The position numbers and the translations under genes are program-made. Below the pieces are notes generated by a model that did no database searches, was not told the DNA's origin, and saw nothing but the letters and a program-made list of their open reading frames with translations. A stretch of DNA of 64,000 nt. It comes from Syngnathus acus. Taxonomy: Eukaryota; Chordata; Actinopteri; Syngnathiformes; Syngnathidae. Each line of letters opens with the position of its first letter. Positions within the stretch are counted from its first letter, which is position 1. The stretch lies in NCBI RefSeq assembly GCF_901709675.1, contig NC_051090.1:5448342-5512341 (forward strand). The letters are read 5' to 3'. Shown here one piece after another: positions 12,674 to 40,139 of the stretch.

Positions 12674-13044
12674 AATAATCATAACGTGCGACGATTCGAG
12701 TGATTTCACACGGTACCAGTCGATGAACATTTGACGAATCATGGACAGTGATGACAATAACTTTTCTCATCGCCATCATCTTGTGTCAACATCAGTAGAA
12801 TCTCAATTTAAAGTGTGAGTAGTCGTGTAAGAACAGGGTCCTTGTATTTCATCACGCGTGTCAGTGTTGTGTCGCCTTGACATAAGTTTGTGTGAAAATG
12901 TGTGTGTGTGAAAAATGTGTAATATGTGTCTTCCCCTGTAGCTGCTGACAAATAAGATTGCACTTGTTTGGCATTCCAAGCGGAGGTGTCACATGCTTTT
13001 TGGCCTCTGAGGAGTTCACCAGCAGGGCGGGACCCAACTTGTGT

Positions 13045-13046
<2 letters not shown>

Positions 13047-13077
<31 letters not shown>
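13047..13077. repeat. (TG)n microsatellite
   Basis: About fifteen TG units, directly visible in the intergenic spacer. Confidence 0.95.
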
Positions 13078-13079
<2 letters not shown>

Positions 13080-13686
13080 TGTGCCAGCAGTTTGAGGTTT
13101 CAGATAGGAGTGTCGTGGTTTACAGTAACAGAAGGCCAAACACACACGCAGGCGCAGGCACATGCATACCGATTCTTGTCGTTGAGCGGCGCTGCGCATC
13201 TCCCATTATATTTAGCCGAGGCTGGCGAACAGGTTCGTTCCAAGTCAGGGTTTTTCACACCCGATGCTCACCAAATGCTCCACCTGTGCGTCAGCGCCCG
13301 GCCTTGACGTCACAGTCAGAGCCTTCATGAGGCCACCTGAGCTCACAGCTGGCAATCCGATGCCGAACGGCGCTAATCCTGGCACGGGGCGCTCCAAACA
13401 AGGCGGTAGAATCTGAGTGTGGCATTCTTGTTGCACTTATTGCACAGGCTTAGCACCCGTCCCTGCAGGTTGTTGTGGTACATTTTCTCATTTATCTTGT
13501 CAGTCACAATCAAAGCTGTTCTATAATTAGTTGTATAATTACCATTGTTTGGATGTAGAAACAGTAGTTCCCATGATAACTGAAATAGCAATGCAGTGAA
13601 CCCCCACTATTCATGCAGCATACAAACCGGGCCAGCCCGAGAATCGGGAAAATCGGCATATAAATGACGGTCATTCTAAATTTATT

Positions 13687-13730
13687 GAAAAAGAAAAGAA
13701 AAGAAAAGAAAAGAAAAGAAAAGAAAAGAA
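13687..13730. repeat. (AAAAG)n microsatellite
   Basis: Eight to nine AAAAG pentamers in a row. They make a lysine/glutamate-rich reading frame that is not a gene. Confidence 0.95.
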
Positions 13731-16545
13731 TGACCACTCCCATATCAGCGTGGGAAACCATTCCAGGACCGTTTGAGTTTTTTTGTTTTTTAATTTTTCA
13801 AGAAATACGATGGCACAATCAAATGTGGATTATTTTTACGCTTCTTGAAATTTTGTTTTCAGAATTTGCTATACAAGCTACTTGTGTCATTGGTTTACTG
13901 CCGCTATCTCAATACACCAGATAGTCTTTGTAACTTTCAAACCTCAATGAGTAGCCATTATTTATGCATACTTCCCTTTAGGTGGCAGGTGCTAATGTGC
14001 TCCCCTTTGACCTTCAACAGTCCAGATAATCCCTCAGCGCCGGGCAAAGCTATCTATGAAAGGTCACCCTCGATCCAAGCTCGCATTTTTCCGCCATGCT
14101 GCTAGCCTACACAGGAACTTCCACAGTGGAGCAATTTGTTTACGTCAAACAAAACAACCTGGGAAAATGTAACATGAAAGCAAAATAAACAATAGAGTGA
14201 GTAGGAAATTGGAAATATTATATTATATCAGTTATTATATCAATTAGACTGTGTCTGACTGGTGACCAGTTTCGGCTCTGTCTTGAAGAATTGATCTTGA
14301 CATGAGAACAACTTCCAAGTCAACCATCATTAAAGAACAGATTGTGTTTGACGTCGGGGATTTTCACTTCAATTTAAGATGACTATTAGTTTGATCCTCG
14401 GGAATGAGGGCGTAAACATTGACATTTCCGTCTACTGGGGGATTCCTGTGTCTGCCGCACCTTCTTCAAAGAACCAAATTCCAAAGATGGGTTGTGTAAC
14501 ACCCGCCCTTTCCCAACTTCAAATTTCTAACCCCAAGCCGTGCCCCTCGCGAACATGCACAAGCGCGATTGTTAATTGACCAAGCACGCACACCCATCTT
14601 ATACAAAACACCAGCGCTAGCAATGCTAAGCTAGTAAACAATCTGTCATTAGCCACGGCTGTCATGTTGTTATGATTTATTCCGAATGGAGTGTTACACA
14701 AAATATTAACGGTTTGAAGTTGTTTTTTGCCCGGGAGGGTTCGAGGCACCCCATATTCAACTTTACCCCTGATGTTGCCCCTCCTTTGCAGCGCAACAGT
14801 TTTGTAACGTCAAACAATGCCGTCTGTGTTATTAATGACATTTTGCGTGTGGTGCTTGGGTTCAGAGTAGGCCAGACATCTTTTGAATGCCACTACTGAC
14901 AGATTATGCGCCGGGAGCCTTGAGAGGTGGGATTGTTCCATTACTCCAAATAGAAAGCCAATGTGTGACACTGAAAAGGTCAGAGACTCTGATATAGAGG
15001 CGCCCCTTATATGTGCTAACTATGTAAGGTCAAGATATTGAATGATTAAAAAAAAAAAAGTAGTGTGCGTATATCGCGCTCAGATTTTCTGCATGCTAAC
15101 ATTTGCTAACGAGCGCAATATTTGGGGTCACAGTGAATGTCACGGCGGTGCTCGAGGAAAGGTCAATGGGCCAGAGAGTCCATGGTCAATACATACTTGG
15201 CAAACAACTGAAGTATCGGTACACACATATCATTTGAGATATTTTTTTTTCTTTCAATCAAAGTTCACCACTAATAACGCTGAAAAGAAACATCATTTGT
15301 TTTGGAATTTGGCTTATGGCAGTCAGCTGTGTTGTTGTTGTTGACATATAATTGGAATGCTTTGAGGTTTGTCTTGAGGTGTCTTGGATGCATCATAAGA
15401 CAATCCCTGTTTTCGAATGGAAGTTTACCAGGCGTGGGCTGCTATGTTCATGTGATCACAAAATAATGTCTTTGGATAAGATTATTTGTAAACATTTTGA
15501 AGGTAGTATTCTAAGTAAACAGTTTTTTGTGGTCACTGAGTGTTTTGTATCTATCATCAGGTAAGCACATTGTTTTTTTTTAAACATTAAAGTTTATTAT
15601 TAATGTACAAGATTTTTCCTCCTCTATCTTTGGAATTAACAGTAAAACTGTGGTTAGAAATAATACACAGTTTTATTTCTGGTCTAAAAAAAAAAAAAAA
15701 AAGAAGTAGCTCGAACTTCCCCCATGTTAGGGTTCACCACAGAACATCACTCACATATGTTATTACTCACGACCCTCGTGAGGACAGGCACATGGATGAA
15801 TTGCTGAAGAGTCGACTTTGAACGTGAGTGACATGCCAGCAGAAGAACTCTGGTGACTCACTTTAGCTGCACGCTATTCCGCTCATACGTAGTAAATATT
15901 TCACTGTGCCTCATCGCTTGGCATTCTGTTTACACTATAAACCTTTCTCGGAAGTGCCGGCGTGCTTTGGCCGTTCTTGCTATCGTTTTTCCATAAACAT
16001 CCACGCTTGGCTGAGAGTACACCGACCTCTCGTTCAAGCACTTCAGCGGGGGCAAAGAATGGATGACATCGCCAATTGGGGCTATTTTGGGAATTGAGAG
16101 AAGGGCGCCCCCCCCCACACTCCTCCCAGGCGAGGGTAAGGGGGGTAGGCTGACGTGGAAACTCTCAGTTGACCTTCTGAAGAGGGGCCGCGGGGGTCGC
16201 TGCGGAAAAATAGTGGGGGTCGGAATTTCAAGAGAGAAAAAAAAACTCATTAGGCAAAAAGTGACGGGAGAGTTATAAAAGAAACGAGGAGAGCCGGCCA
16301 AGATGGAATTAGCCTGCAGCTTCGGATACCCCGATGGAGGAGGATTAGTGGGCAAGGATCGCATGTGTGTGTGTTGAGTAAGTGTGTGTTTTCAACTGCG
16401 TAGGAGGAGGAGGAGGAACTGGGGCGATTTGGCAATTCTTAATTTTGCCTGCACCAACAAAGGAAATGCCTGGATCTAGTATTCATCATCATTTACTGTA
16501 CACAGCACACACACACACAACCACACAATTTCCTCTATGTGCAAA

Positions 16546-17868
16546 GGTGGCAAAAGTAGAAGTGCAGATACTTTCTAAAATAATAGTTTGGTAAAAGTCC
16601 TGATTCGTCTCCTTTGCATAAGTAACGGTAAAAAATGTCAACTTTGTCCTACAACTCATATATACACAATAGAATCATCAAGTCCTACACAAGCAAAACA
16701 AAATTAGCAAAGGCTAGCAACTGAAAAAGTACATTTACATGTTTAGTAGTGCCTTACCATTAACCTTAATCATTTTATATTGTTTGTTAGCATCAAGCTA
16801 AAAAGTCCCCTTCAGTACATAAAGTATTTGTATTAACTGTAGTTACTTTCCACCACTTCTGTGATTCTTCTGTGTGTGTGTGTACTTGGCGTGTGCCTCC
16901 CCCCCGCTGCCTCATACACACTTCAACACAGTCCGACCTCAAAGAGCACCATCACCACCCGACTGAATGTCCGTGCTCTTTGTTTCGCCACAACTAATGT
17001 GCAAGACGTCCATTGCGCATTGCCAAAATCCACCTACCCAGCCTCCCACACTCCCTGCCCACTCTCGGCTCACTTTCTCCCCTTCTCTTTTGTGTACGCT
17101 TTGTTCTCTTTCATGCACTCCACGCCGACACCTAACCTCTGCGTGACCGCAACGTCCTCGGGCACCGCCGCCGCCGCTGGCTGTCAAATTGTACAACCCG
17201 GCCTCTATAAAGGTTTTCATTGCGTCCCGGTGGGTGGATTTCATTAGCTTATTTAGCACAAGTTCCAGCAGGAGTCGACGATTATTGAGTTTGCGGGGGT
17301 GTTCGGGCGACGCGTTAAGATTTTTTTGGGCCTTGATGACAGTGGTGGGAAGTCACCGGGTACATATATATATGTATATATAGTATATATTAAAAACAAA
17401 TGTATATATATACAGTAATCCCTCGTTTATCGCGGATAATTGGTTCCAAAAACCACCCACGATAAGTGAAATCCGCAAAGTACGGTCACCAACAGGATGT
17501 ACTGGGCAGGCTAACGAGTTAGCGGAAAGATGCTAACACACAAAAACGGACTTTTAAAGGAATGTAAATGAGAATTTGAAGCAATACTACATTGTCCTAA
17601 AGGTTAGACACATGTTTCCTCAATTTCGAAGTTTTATTTTGACTTTTAAATTGTTTTTTAATTTGGGAAAAAAAATCTGCGATGTAGTGAAGTCGCGATA
17701 AACGAAACACAAAGTCGCGAGGGATCACTGTATATATATATATTGTTTTTTTTTAAACAAAAAATACATTGTATAGAATTTTAAAAAATCACAGTTACTT
17801 TTTATTTAAGTACATTTCATCTCTACTATTTTAAGTAAAACTGTTAAGCCAGTACTTCTACTTTTGCC
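16546..17868. mobile_element. Possible hAT-like element remnant with 15-bp inverted ends
   Basis: GGCAAAAGTAGAAGT at 16550-16564 recurs as its exact inverted complement at 17854-17868. Between them lie stretches such as AAAAGTACATTTACAT and TTTAAGTACATTTCATC. A second outward block at 17890-17940 (TCTGTACTTCTACTCAAATA) repeats the theme. Fish genomes hold a common hAT-related repeat rich in AAGTAAAAGTA text, which this resembles. No transposase frame is present. A clear target duplication was not found, so the borders are uncertain. A younger MITE sits inside it. Confidence 0.4.
17413..17730. mobile_element. pogo/Tigger-type MITE (318 bp)
   Basis: The left end reads CAGTAATCCCTCGTTTATCG and the right end, inverted, reads CAGTGATCCCTCGCGACTTT. 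The subterminal TTTATCGCG motif is also present in inverted form near the right end. Both sides are flanked by TA (17411-17412 and 17731-17732), as expected for Tc1/mariner superfamily insertion, although the flanks are TA-repeat rich and so less telling. There is no coding capacity; it is a non-autonomous copy. Confidence 0.75.
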
Positions 17869-20521
17869 AATCTTTTATTCTCATTTTCTTCACAAACGTA
17901 TCTGTACTTCTACTCAAATACAGAATGTGAGTACTTCCACAATGATTCATCCACGCAGGGTGACACACAAGTGACAAGACAAATGGTTTGCAAAATATGT
18001 AGTAGCAGTGTCAAAACTTCTTGTTACAAACGTGATAGGCTGAGCCACGACAGAACATTGTATCCTCACAGTCGATGACGCTTCGGTGTTACTACACGCA
18101 AGCCGTGCTCACAATTCTTTTCTTTTGCTTTGATCTGACTTTGGTACAGAATACATGAAAGAATAAAAAAAAAGTTGTCTTTCCTGGAACACTTGAATGA
18201 ATGACTAATCAAAATATCGGTTGAAGTGTGAAAGAGACACCACCTAGATTTTTGCAAGGTGACCTTTGACTGAACCAGCACATAACGTTAATTGAGTCAT
18301 TCCAATTACAGCTGCGTCCATATTACATGTCAGAACACGATACATTGAAAGCGCGCTAACTGTTGACTCGACAATAGCTGCCACGTTGGAATGCTGTGAC
18401 TCAAAGGCATGAATGGATTGCAACATAGGACCAAAACAGACAGAATGTTCTTCATGGTATTCATCTTAAATAACGGTCACATGCATAGTTGTTGAGAATT
18501 GTGAAATGTTTTGACTCGCCTTTTCCGTTTGGTGCCGTTCAGACTATCATATATATTTTTCATTCGTGGTATTGTTAGTGAATGACAGCAGAGTAATAAA
18601 GTGAAAAGCAGTTTTACATTGTTTTAGTTTTACGATAGAATGATTCAATTAATACTTGTGGAGCACTTTTGTGATGGTGACAGTTGGAGGCTGGAACAAA
18701 TTACTTTTATTATTTCCAATGGGAGCTTTTTGGAATTGGAAGCACTCTGTAGTCATTGTGTTCCACTGTTCTTGTTAGATCGCGACCAATTTTTTTTTTC
18801 CGCTTCGTGTCGTTGTCGTGACTCACATAAATGGTGTTCGACCTCACACTTACTGTAAACTGTGACTACGTCCCAGTCTGAAGTGACACGTTCTTTTTTT
18901 GTCCTCCCCCCAATTCCGCGGCACGGCACGTTCGCTTTGGCACATTCTCCGCACTCCTTAGACAAGTCGCCGCCGGGCTCGAGATGTGTCATCGCTCATC
19001 TGTGCTGTGAGTCGAGAGGCGGGACGAGCGGAACCTCAGATGAGATGGACGTTTTTTTTAAACATGGGTGCTTTGTCCACACTGATGTCCAAGGTTAGCA
19101 CACGTGACACGTATGACCCGGTATGCTCACATCGGGAATGGAGCAGGCGAGGTGTGTCGGTTCCACCCTCACTCAGTCCTTCAGTTCTTCAATCAGTCAA
19201 TCTGTCAGAGTAAATCAGGAGGAAACGTCACAGGAAGAGCGACGATGGGGCGACCGTGTAGGACACGCTTCATTTTACCCCTGAAGCAGAGGGCGTTGTA
19301 GTTGGTGACTTTGATGGATAGGAATGTTACACACACGCACGCCCACAAATGTCCCACACATGTTGTTGTTCACACATACAAGTCCGCGGTAGGCACACAC
19401 GCAGGCTGCACAGTCCCACCAGATCTCTTGTCCAATGTGAAATGTTTACAACCCGCCTACGCCGCCGCTGCCTTCCTCCCCTGTCAATAAAGCCTTCCCA
19501 GAAGTATGTGAGAGGCATTATGGCGTCTACGTACAGGGGGTTGCACTTGTGTCCTCCATCACGGAACAACTCGTGTGCAGCTCATTTGGTTTCTAGGCCT
19601 CTTGATGACAAATGCATGCATTGGCATACTTAGCATAAAGGATCAAACTGGGACATTTTGTGCTTTCCGAGGTCAATTAGAATAAATGAACTGATGAGAG
19701 TAGACTTGGATTGAATCCATTTAAATGTCATTAGGCCGGCGAGAACATTTAAGTGATATACTGTCGCTAAAGTAGAACAAAACGTTCAACCTGCATTGCA
19801 AATCCAGCCAAAGAGTGTTAAAACTCCAAAGCAGTCATTTGGCGAGACCTCTGATCAGCGAAAGAAGCTGAAGAAGATCGTGTCACACTCTCGCCGCATC
19901 GTCAGCTCAAACGTGATGTCGAATTCTGGCAAATGAGGTCAGGTCATTCTGCATGGCTAAAAGAGGAAGTCCAAAGTGACACATACATCACCTTAACTTT
20001 TGAAAGTTTGAAGGAAGTGAGGGGGGGGGAGGGGGGAACATCTTCTTTCACTTTGTTATATATGTTTGTTGAGTCAGCATGTGCGAGCGAGAAGAAAAGA
20101 GATGACGACAGATAAAGTGACAGAGGGAGCCGTGTGGGCTATAAGCAAAGGCTTATCTTGTGTTTGTTTGCACGTGGAGTCTAAGATAACGCCTGTGGGT
20201 TTTTTTTGGTACACACTTCACCGCCGCAATCACTCACAGACACAAAGCAGGATGATTCAGTTCTCAGACAGCGTGATCATTCACTTGGGGCTGTGCTCGT
20301 CTCCTCCCCGCTCTGTTTGTGATCAGATATTCAGTGCTGTTTGTGGATACAGAGTTCAGCGCCCTCCTGAATTGCATCACGATTACTGATTATTATCATG
20401 GTATCTGACGGCATAGGCATTTCAGTCAGTACATTCAATGCTCGGAAGGCATTGAGTCTCTGTCAGATTAGATTCATCTTGAGACGCCAGCAATCTTGAG
20501 AATTCGTGGAGTACTCATTTA

Positions 20522-20580
20522 GTGAGATAGTGGTTAGTGCTTATGCCTCACAGTTCAGAGGTTATGGCTTTGAGTCTCGT
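20522..20580 (+). repeat. Degenerate tRNA-like fish repeat fragment
   Basis: The stretch GTGGTTAGTGCTTATGCCTC, followed by ACAGTTCAGAGG and a GGCTTTGAGTCTCGTG box-B-like end, matches a very common fish repeat (GTGGTTAGCAC.TCTGCCTCACAGTTCTGAGG..GGTTCGAATC). It is diverged and truncated. Confidence 0.55.
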
Positions 20581-20686
20581 GACAATTTGTCTCTTGGTTT
20601 AGCTAAATTGTTAAATCAATATTAAACTCATGTTATTTGCGTATTACAAATGCAGGCTGCAGGCTTGTTTTCAGTTGAATCCTATT

Positions 20687-20822
20687 TGTTCTTGCACATA
20701 TTCTGTACGTCAGTAATTTTTCACGTACATGTATTTTATATTTGCCATCGGGCAAATATAAAATACATGTACGTAATAAAATACACGTTCTTGCACATAT
20801 GTATACATTCTGTACGCCCATA
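20687..20822. repeat. Perfect 24-bp palindrome inside a local duplication
   Basis: The left arm at 20723-20746 and the right arm at 20751-20774 are exact inverted complements over 24 bp, with a four-base loop (ATCG). Outside the arms, GTTCTTGCACATAT and TCTGTACG occur on both sides (about 20687-20710 and 20787-20816) in direct orientation. The arrangement looks like a head-to-head duplication or a fold-back insertion. It is AT-rich; a hairpin RNA is possible but nothing supports a known miRNA. Confidence 0.85.
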
Positions 20823-21094
20823 CTCCCATGTTAGTGCAAAATAAAACCTGAATAAATTGTTTTTTGACCAAATAAAATGATGACTAAAATATACATGAAA
20901 AATACTTTTGATACTTAGTATTTGACTATTTAATTTAACTCAACTATTCCAAATACAGATTTTAATTTGTTTTCTCTTAAGAAACTTGCACTTTTACTTC
21001 AGTATCGCTTCCAGGCACTCCAAGTCTAGTTCCTGGATATGACAAGTTTGTTTACAAATGTACCTTGTATCTAGGAGGCGTGGTTAGTTACCTG

Positions 21095-21624
21095 CCTTGC
21101 TGACGTCACAGCTCACCGACACTACCGGCATTATTTATTTATTTGAATGCTCTTAAGGTCGTACGGAAACAAGCATGTGATTCACAAGTGTCATTTGCAA
21201 CGTTTGCGTAAGTCAGCCATTAAGTCACACGGTAAACTATTTGTTTTTATGTTTCGTCATTGCCTCGGAACATTCTTACCGAAATAGAACGTCGCGACGG
21301 TGACCTTTGGAGGACGAGTCCACCTTTAAAAAAAAAAAAAAATCATATTGGTGACATCACATCCGAGAAGAGTCTCTTTAAGAGGCGACTCACCAACGAG
21401 CGGGCGTTCTTGACACTGAGAGAGAGGCACTGTTGACTGGATAGCTTCAGAAGCAACGTGCTCAAGCGACTTCGACCACCTTGTGGATAATTCATTTCGA
21501 TCCCATTCCTTATTGGGAATTCGCTGCTGACCTGTTCGGTTCGTACCTTACATGCCAAAGCTGGGGGAACAAATTGGACCTTTTACTTCCACGCGAAGCT
21601 TCGCGGTTCTTGCCACGGTCATCG
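21095..21624 (+). promoter_or_regulatory. Candidate distal midn promoter and non-coding exon 1
   Basis: A palindromic CRE (TGACGTCA, 21101-21108) stands about 300-500 bases before a strong donor, CATCG|GTAAGT, at 21624/21625. The first midn coding exon begins behind a good acceptor (pyrimidine-rich, CCCCACAG, ending 23011), so a spliced leader ending at 21624 is plausible. The start site is not defined; a likely position is 21350-21480. Inference from splice signals only. Confidence 0.45.
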
Positions 21625-22599
21625 GTAAGTACTTTTCACCTTTTTAATAAGCAGTACATCACATTCCTCCGCTCTTCCGTCCTAAATATTACAGAGGCCG
21701 GTGGCTTGTCGTATTGACCGGTAATGAAGGATCGATAATAAAGCATGTTGTCAAGGGAGTGCCATGTAAATTGTGTTGGACGTTATTAACTTCACCACAC
21801 GGCTCGTATCGATCGAGTGGTGAATGTCAGGCTGTTACAGTAAAACAAAATATATAATTAGTGGGCGGCTAGTGTTAATTAAAACGATAAGTTGCACATT
21901 ATTGATTTTCGTGCTGTGGTAGTGACCACAGCAAAGCACATTATTATACTGTTTTGTTTATTATAAACATAAAAATAATAGATATAAATGGTCTCTATTC
22001 ATAATTTGAGTAATAAGACATTTTGTACCAATTTTATGCCATTACGAAAGAAAAGTGAGTAACCGGCTGGTATTGATTTGTAACTCCTCTGTGGCCACTT
22101 GGGGGCGATCGAGATCTTTTAACGTGGAAGAAGGCTAACTTGATGCCATAATAAACAGAGCTATAAACAATTAAAATTGGTACAATGTAAATATTGAAAT
22201 TATATTTACGATATAAAATTAGAGGATAATCACGTAAATATCTAGTATTTTTATGTATGCAAATAAATGAACTTATTATTCTCATTATAATTCTTTATAG
22301 GAATATTCAATTCTATTTTAGTGTTGCCAACTTCACAGAGCTCATACACATGCGCTATGCGAGGAGAGGTAAATTATTGTGTAAACAGAGCTGCACCCAT
22401 TTATGCAAAAGCAGATTCAATTTTATAGCGCAAACAGTATCCACCTGCATGAGAATACATGATATGGTGGAAATGCGTTTAAAAAAAAAACATCTTTAAT
22501 GGCCAAAATGTGGTGAAACTAGAGCTTTGTACTCCACATTCGCTTCTTCTATGCTGTCATTTATTATGAATGGATTTTAACTCGCTCTCCCTCCACGTG

Positions 22600-23019
22600 G
22601 GTGTACACCTCGCCCCCTATTGGCTCGCCCCGGGTGAGCTTTCTCACGATTGGTCCGCCGTGCAGGGGGTTTGGCTTGAGAGCCGACGCTGGCTGGATCT
22701 TGGGGATACTTTTTGTGTGCACGACGTTCATTGTCACTCATGTTCCACGGGAGCCTGCGTGGGTACGAGTTAAGCCCGTCTCGTCCCCGTGTATCGAAGC
22801 TGAACTTACTTGTAAAACTGAGAGGAATATACGAATTGACGTGGACCGGTCTGCCTTTTTGTGCTATTCATTCACCCATCTATGTAGCATTTAGCTGCGG
22901 GAACACTTAAGCCAGGGATCGGCTTTCTCCTCGTCCTCCTCATCTTCTTATTCTCCCTCGTCGATTCCATCATCCCCCACCGTTCATCTTCCACCACCCC
23001 GCGCCCCACAGGTTATCGG
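22600..23019 (+). promoter_or_regulatory. Candidate proximal midn promoter / 5' UTR
   Basis: Two inverted CCAAT boxes (ATTGG at 22619 and 22649) are exactly 30 bp apart, about three helical turns, a classical NF-Y arrangement. GC-rich sequence surrounds them. If transcription starts near 22700, the unspliced 5' UTR would reach 23019 and carry upstream ATGs at 22713 and 22740, opening a frame of up to 65 codons that ends at 22910. The pyrimidine-rich stretch 22920-23011 also looks like a 3' splice site, so this promoter and the distal one may both be real. Confidence 0.5.
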
Positions 23020-38175
<15,156 letters not shown>

Positions 38176-39854
38176 GAGGAAGAAGCGTGCTCAGAGCAAA
38201 GTTTAGGGGGAATTGCTAGGAAAGACCCCCCCCCCCCCTTTTCCCCTCCTGGCAGACTTCAATCCCAGCATCCTTCACAGCAAGAGGACTTTGTCTGCTG
38301 CTTGGATTTGGACTCAAGAAGAAACCTTGAATTTGAGCTTAGAAGAATTCCGTGGGTGGTGGTGGTATTTTTGGACTTTCTCATGCGTGCGCGCTCTGTA
38401 CACTGACTACGAGCTCCAAGTGGACTTCCCAATAGGACACAAGCACCAGATGCCTCAGTGTGTACCCCCCCCCCCTCCCCCCTCCCCAAAATGGCAACAC
38501 TGCCAGACTCTTTGGAATATTGCGACGGGCATTCTTTACTGATCTCCAAACTCACTCGAGCAGTCCGCTTCTGACCTGTTACAGGCTGGTTCAATGTCTT
38601 GTTTTGTTTGTTTGTTTTTTAAACATACTATTTTATAAAGCAGAAAAGAAAATGTAGCATTGTTCACAAAGCATTCAGGTTTTCATAGAACAGTTCAAAA
38701 CGTTGATTTGCACAGAATCTTGATTTCTAACTCGTGTGCAGAAATAATATGGAAGTATTGATATCAACCTCAGCGATCAGAGAGATAAAAGGACGAACAG
38801 AAAGTGCTTTAGTTGGGGGATTTTAAAATCCTTAAATAAAAAAAAAAAGCTAATTATGACATTTAATAATAATTAAAAAAAATCTATTTTTTATTTCTAT
38901 TCCTCTCGCTGTTTTCCAAAAGCAGCGGCCCTTTGTGGCTTTGTGGTTGGGTACCAATAAATATCCATTCAGTCGTTCATTCAGAAGTTTGTTCATAACG
39001 GTCCAACGACACGCGACTCGCAACCCAAGTGGACCGTGTACATAAATGTGGCCATTGGGAAAGATTTTTTTTTTTTTTTAAGAGTGTATGTTGCCCCCCC
39101 CCCCCCCATATTTGTTATCTTCCCCCAAGTTTTCACTAATTACCCCTTACAACCATTTAAAGTCATCCTAGCAATTTTTTTTATTGGCAAAATGTGATAA
39201 ATGTGTTAACTTAGTGCCTCCACCGGAACATCCATGAACATATCAGTTTTGCTGCTACACAAAAAAAAAAAAAGTGTCAGGCAGAGTTTTCTTTGCATGC
39301 GGATGGCGTGACGATGAAATGGAAAAAGAAGAGCAGAGGTGGAGGTTCACATGCATGAATTTCTGGGGAAAAAAAAAAACCTGCTGCTTTTGTTCAAGTT
39401 TTTTGTCATTTTTACTCGTGTATTTGGGGGAGACGGGGGAGAAGAAAAAAAAAGACACGTGAAAGTATTACCAACAAATCAAAACAGATGAAGTTAAGTC
39501 CCCCCCACTGAACATTCCTGTTATGTGACAATGAAGTTGGAGCCCCCCCCACCTAAAAACTTTGAAGCTCCCCTCTCACGCCAGGACACCATGGATCACA
39601 TCCGGACGCACTCGCGGAGACTCGAGGAACTTTGAATTATCGAGCGCCCCGCCACGATTGCACTCCCAAAAGATTGCAGTGAGAGATTACCATTTTGTGT
39701 GTGTGTGTGTGTGTGGGGAGGGGGGGGGGGACCTCATCTTTTTGTTAAGTGGCCTTACCTTTCACTAAGAAATTGGGGACAATGGGGACGGGAATGTTTC
39801 TATTTTTTTTTTTCCTCCCAACTTTATCGCTATGTCATCAAGGCACCACTTTTG

Positions 39855-40139
39855 CACTGCCTGTAAAAACCCACATTTGTCCGCCTTCATTCAGCATTTT
39901 TTTTTGGTAAATGGCTTGGAATGGGGATAACAAGTCGGACCCGGAATTTTCCACTTTTGGATGAAGTGTCAGAAGCTCCAAAAGTATTAGGATGGCGTAG
40001 CCCGATTTACACTGCATGTAAAAACTGGTATTTTGTGTATTATCATCACCAACATGGAATGTGGGGACAAAGTCAATTAAGTGAAATTTCAGTTTTCGAA
40101 GCGTCATTTTCCCACCCATTTTCTACTGCATGTAAAAAT
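39855..40139 (+). repeat. Diverged tandem units in the midn 3' UTR
   Basis: The 16-mer CACTGCMTGTAAAAAC recurs at 39855-39870 and 40010-40025, and again as TACTGCATGTAAAAAT at 40124-40139. Each copy is preceded by a GGAATG(T/G)GG-like block (about 39797, 39927 and 40056) and A/T-rich text. It looks like three old copies of a 120-155-bp unit. Confidence 0.5.

Larger units (their letters stand above)
10276..21094. other. Intergenic spacer between atp5f1d and midn
   Basis: About 10.8 kb in which I find no exon that continues a recognisable protein. It is AT-rich, with homopolymers, microsatellites, MITEs and scattered GC-rich islets (for example 12000-12300 and 16100-16250). A palindromic CRE (TGACGTCA) lies at 13305-13312. 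At 13594 a CAGTGAACCCCCACT start looks like one end of another pogo/Tigger-type element, but no matching other end was found. The open frames here are short, carry simple repeats and resemble no family I know. Confidence 0.7.

Noticed and set aside
13040-13330. Open frames with VCVCVCV repeats
   Set aside because: Produced by the TG microsatellite.
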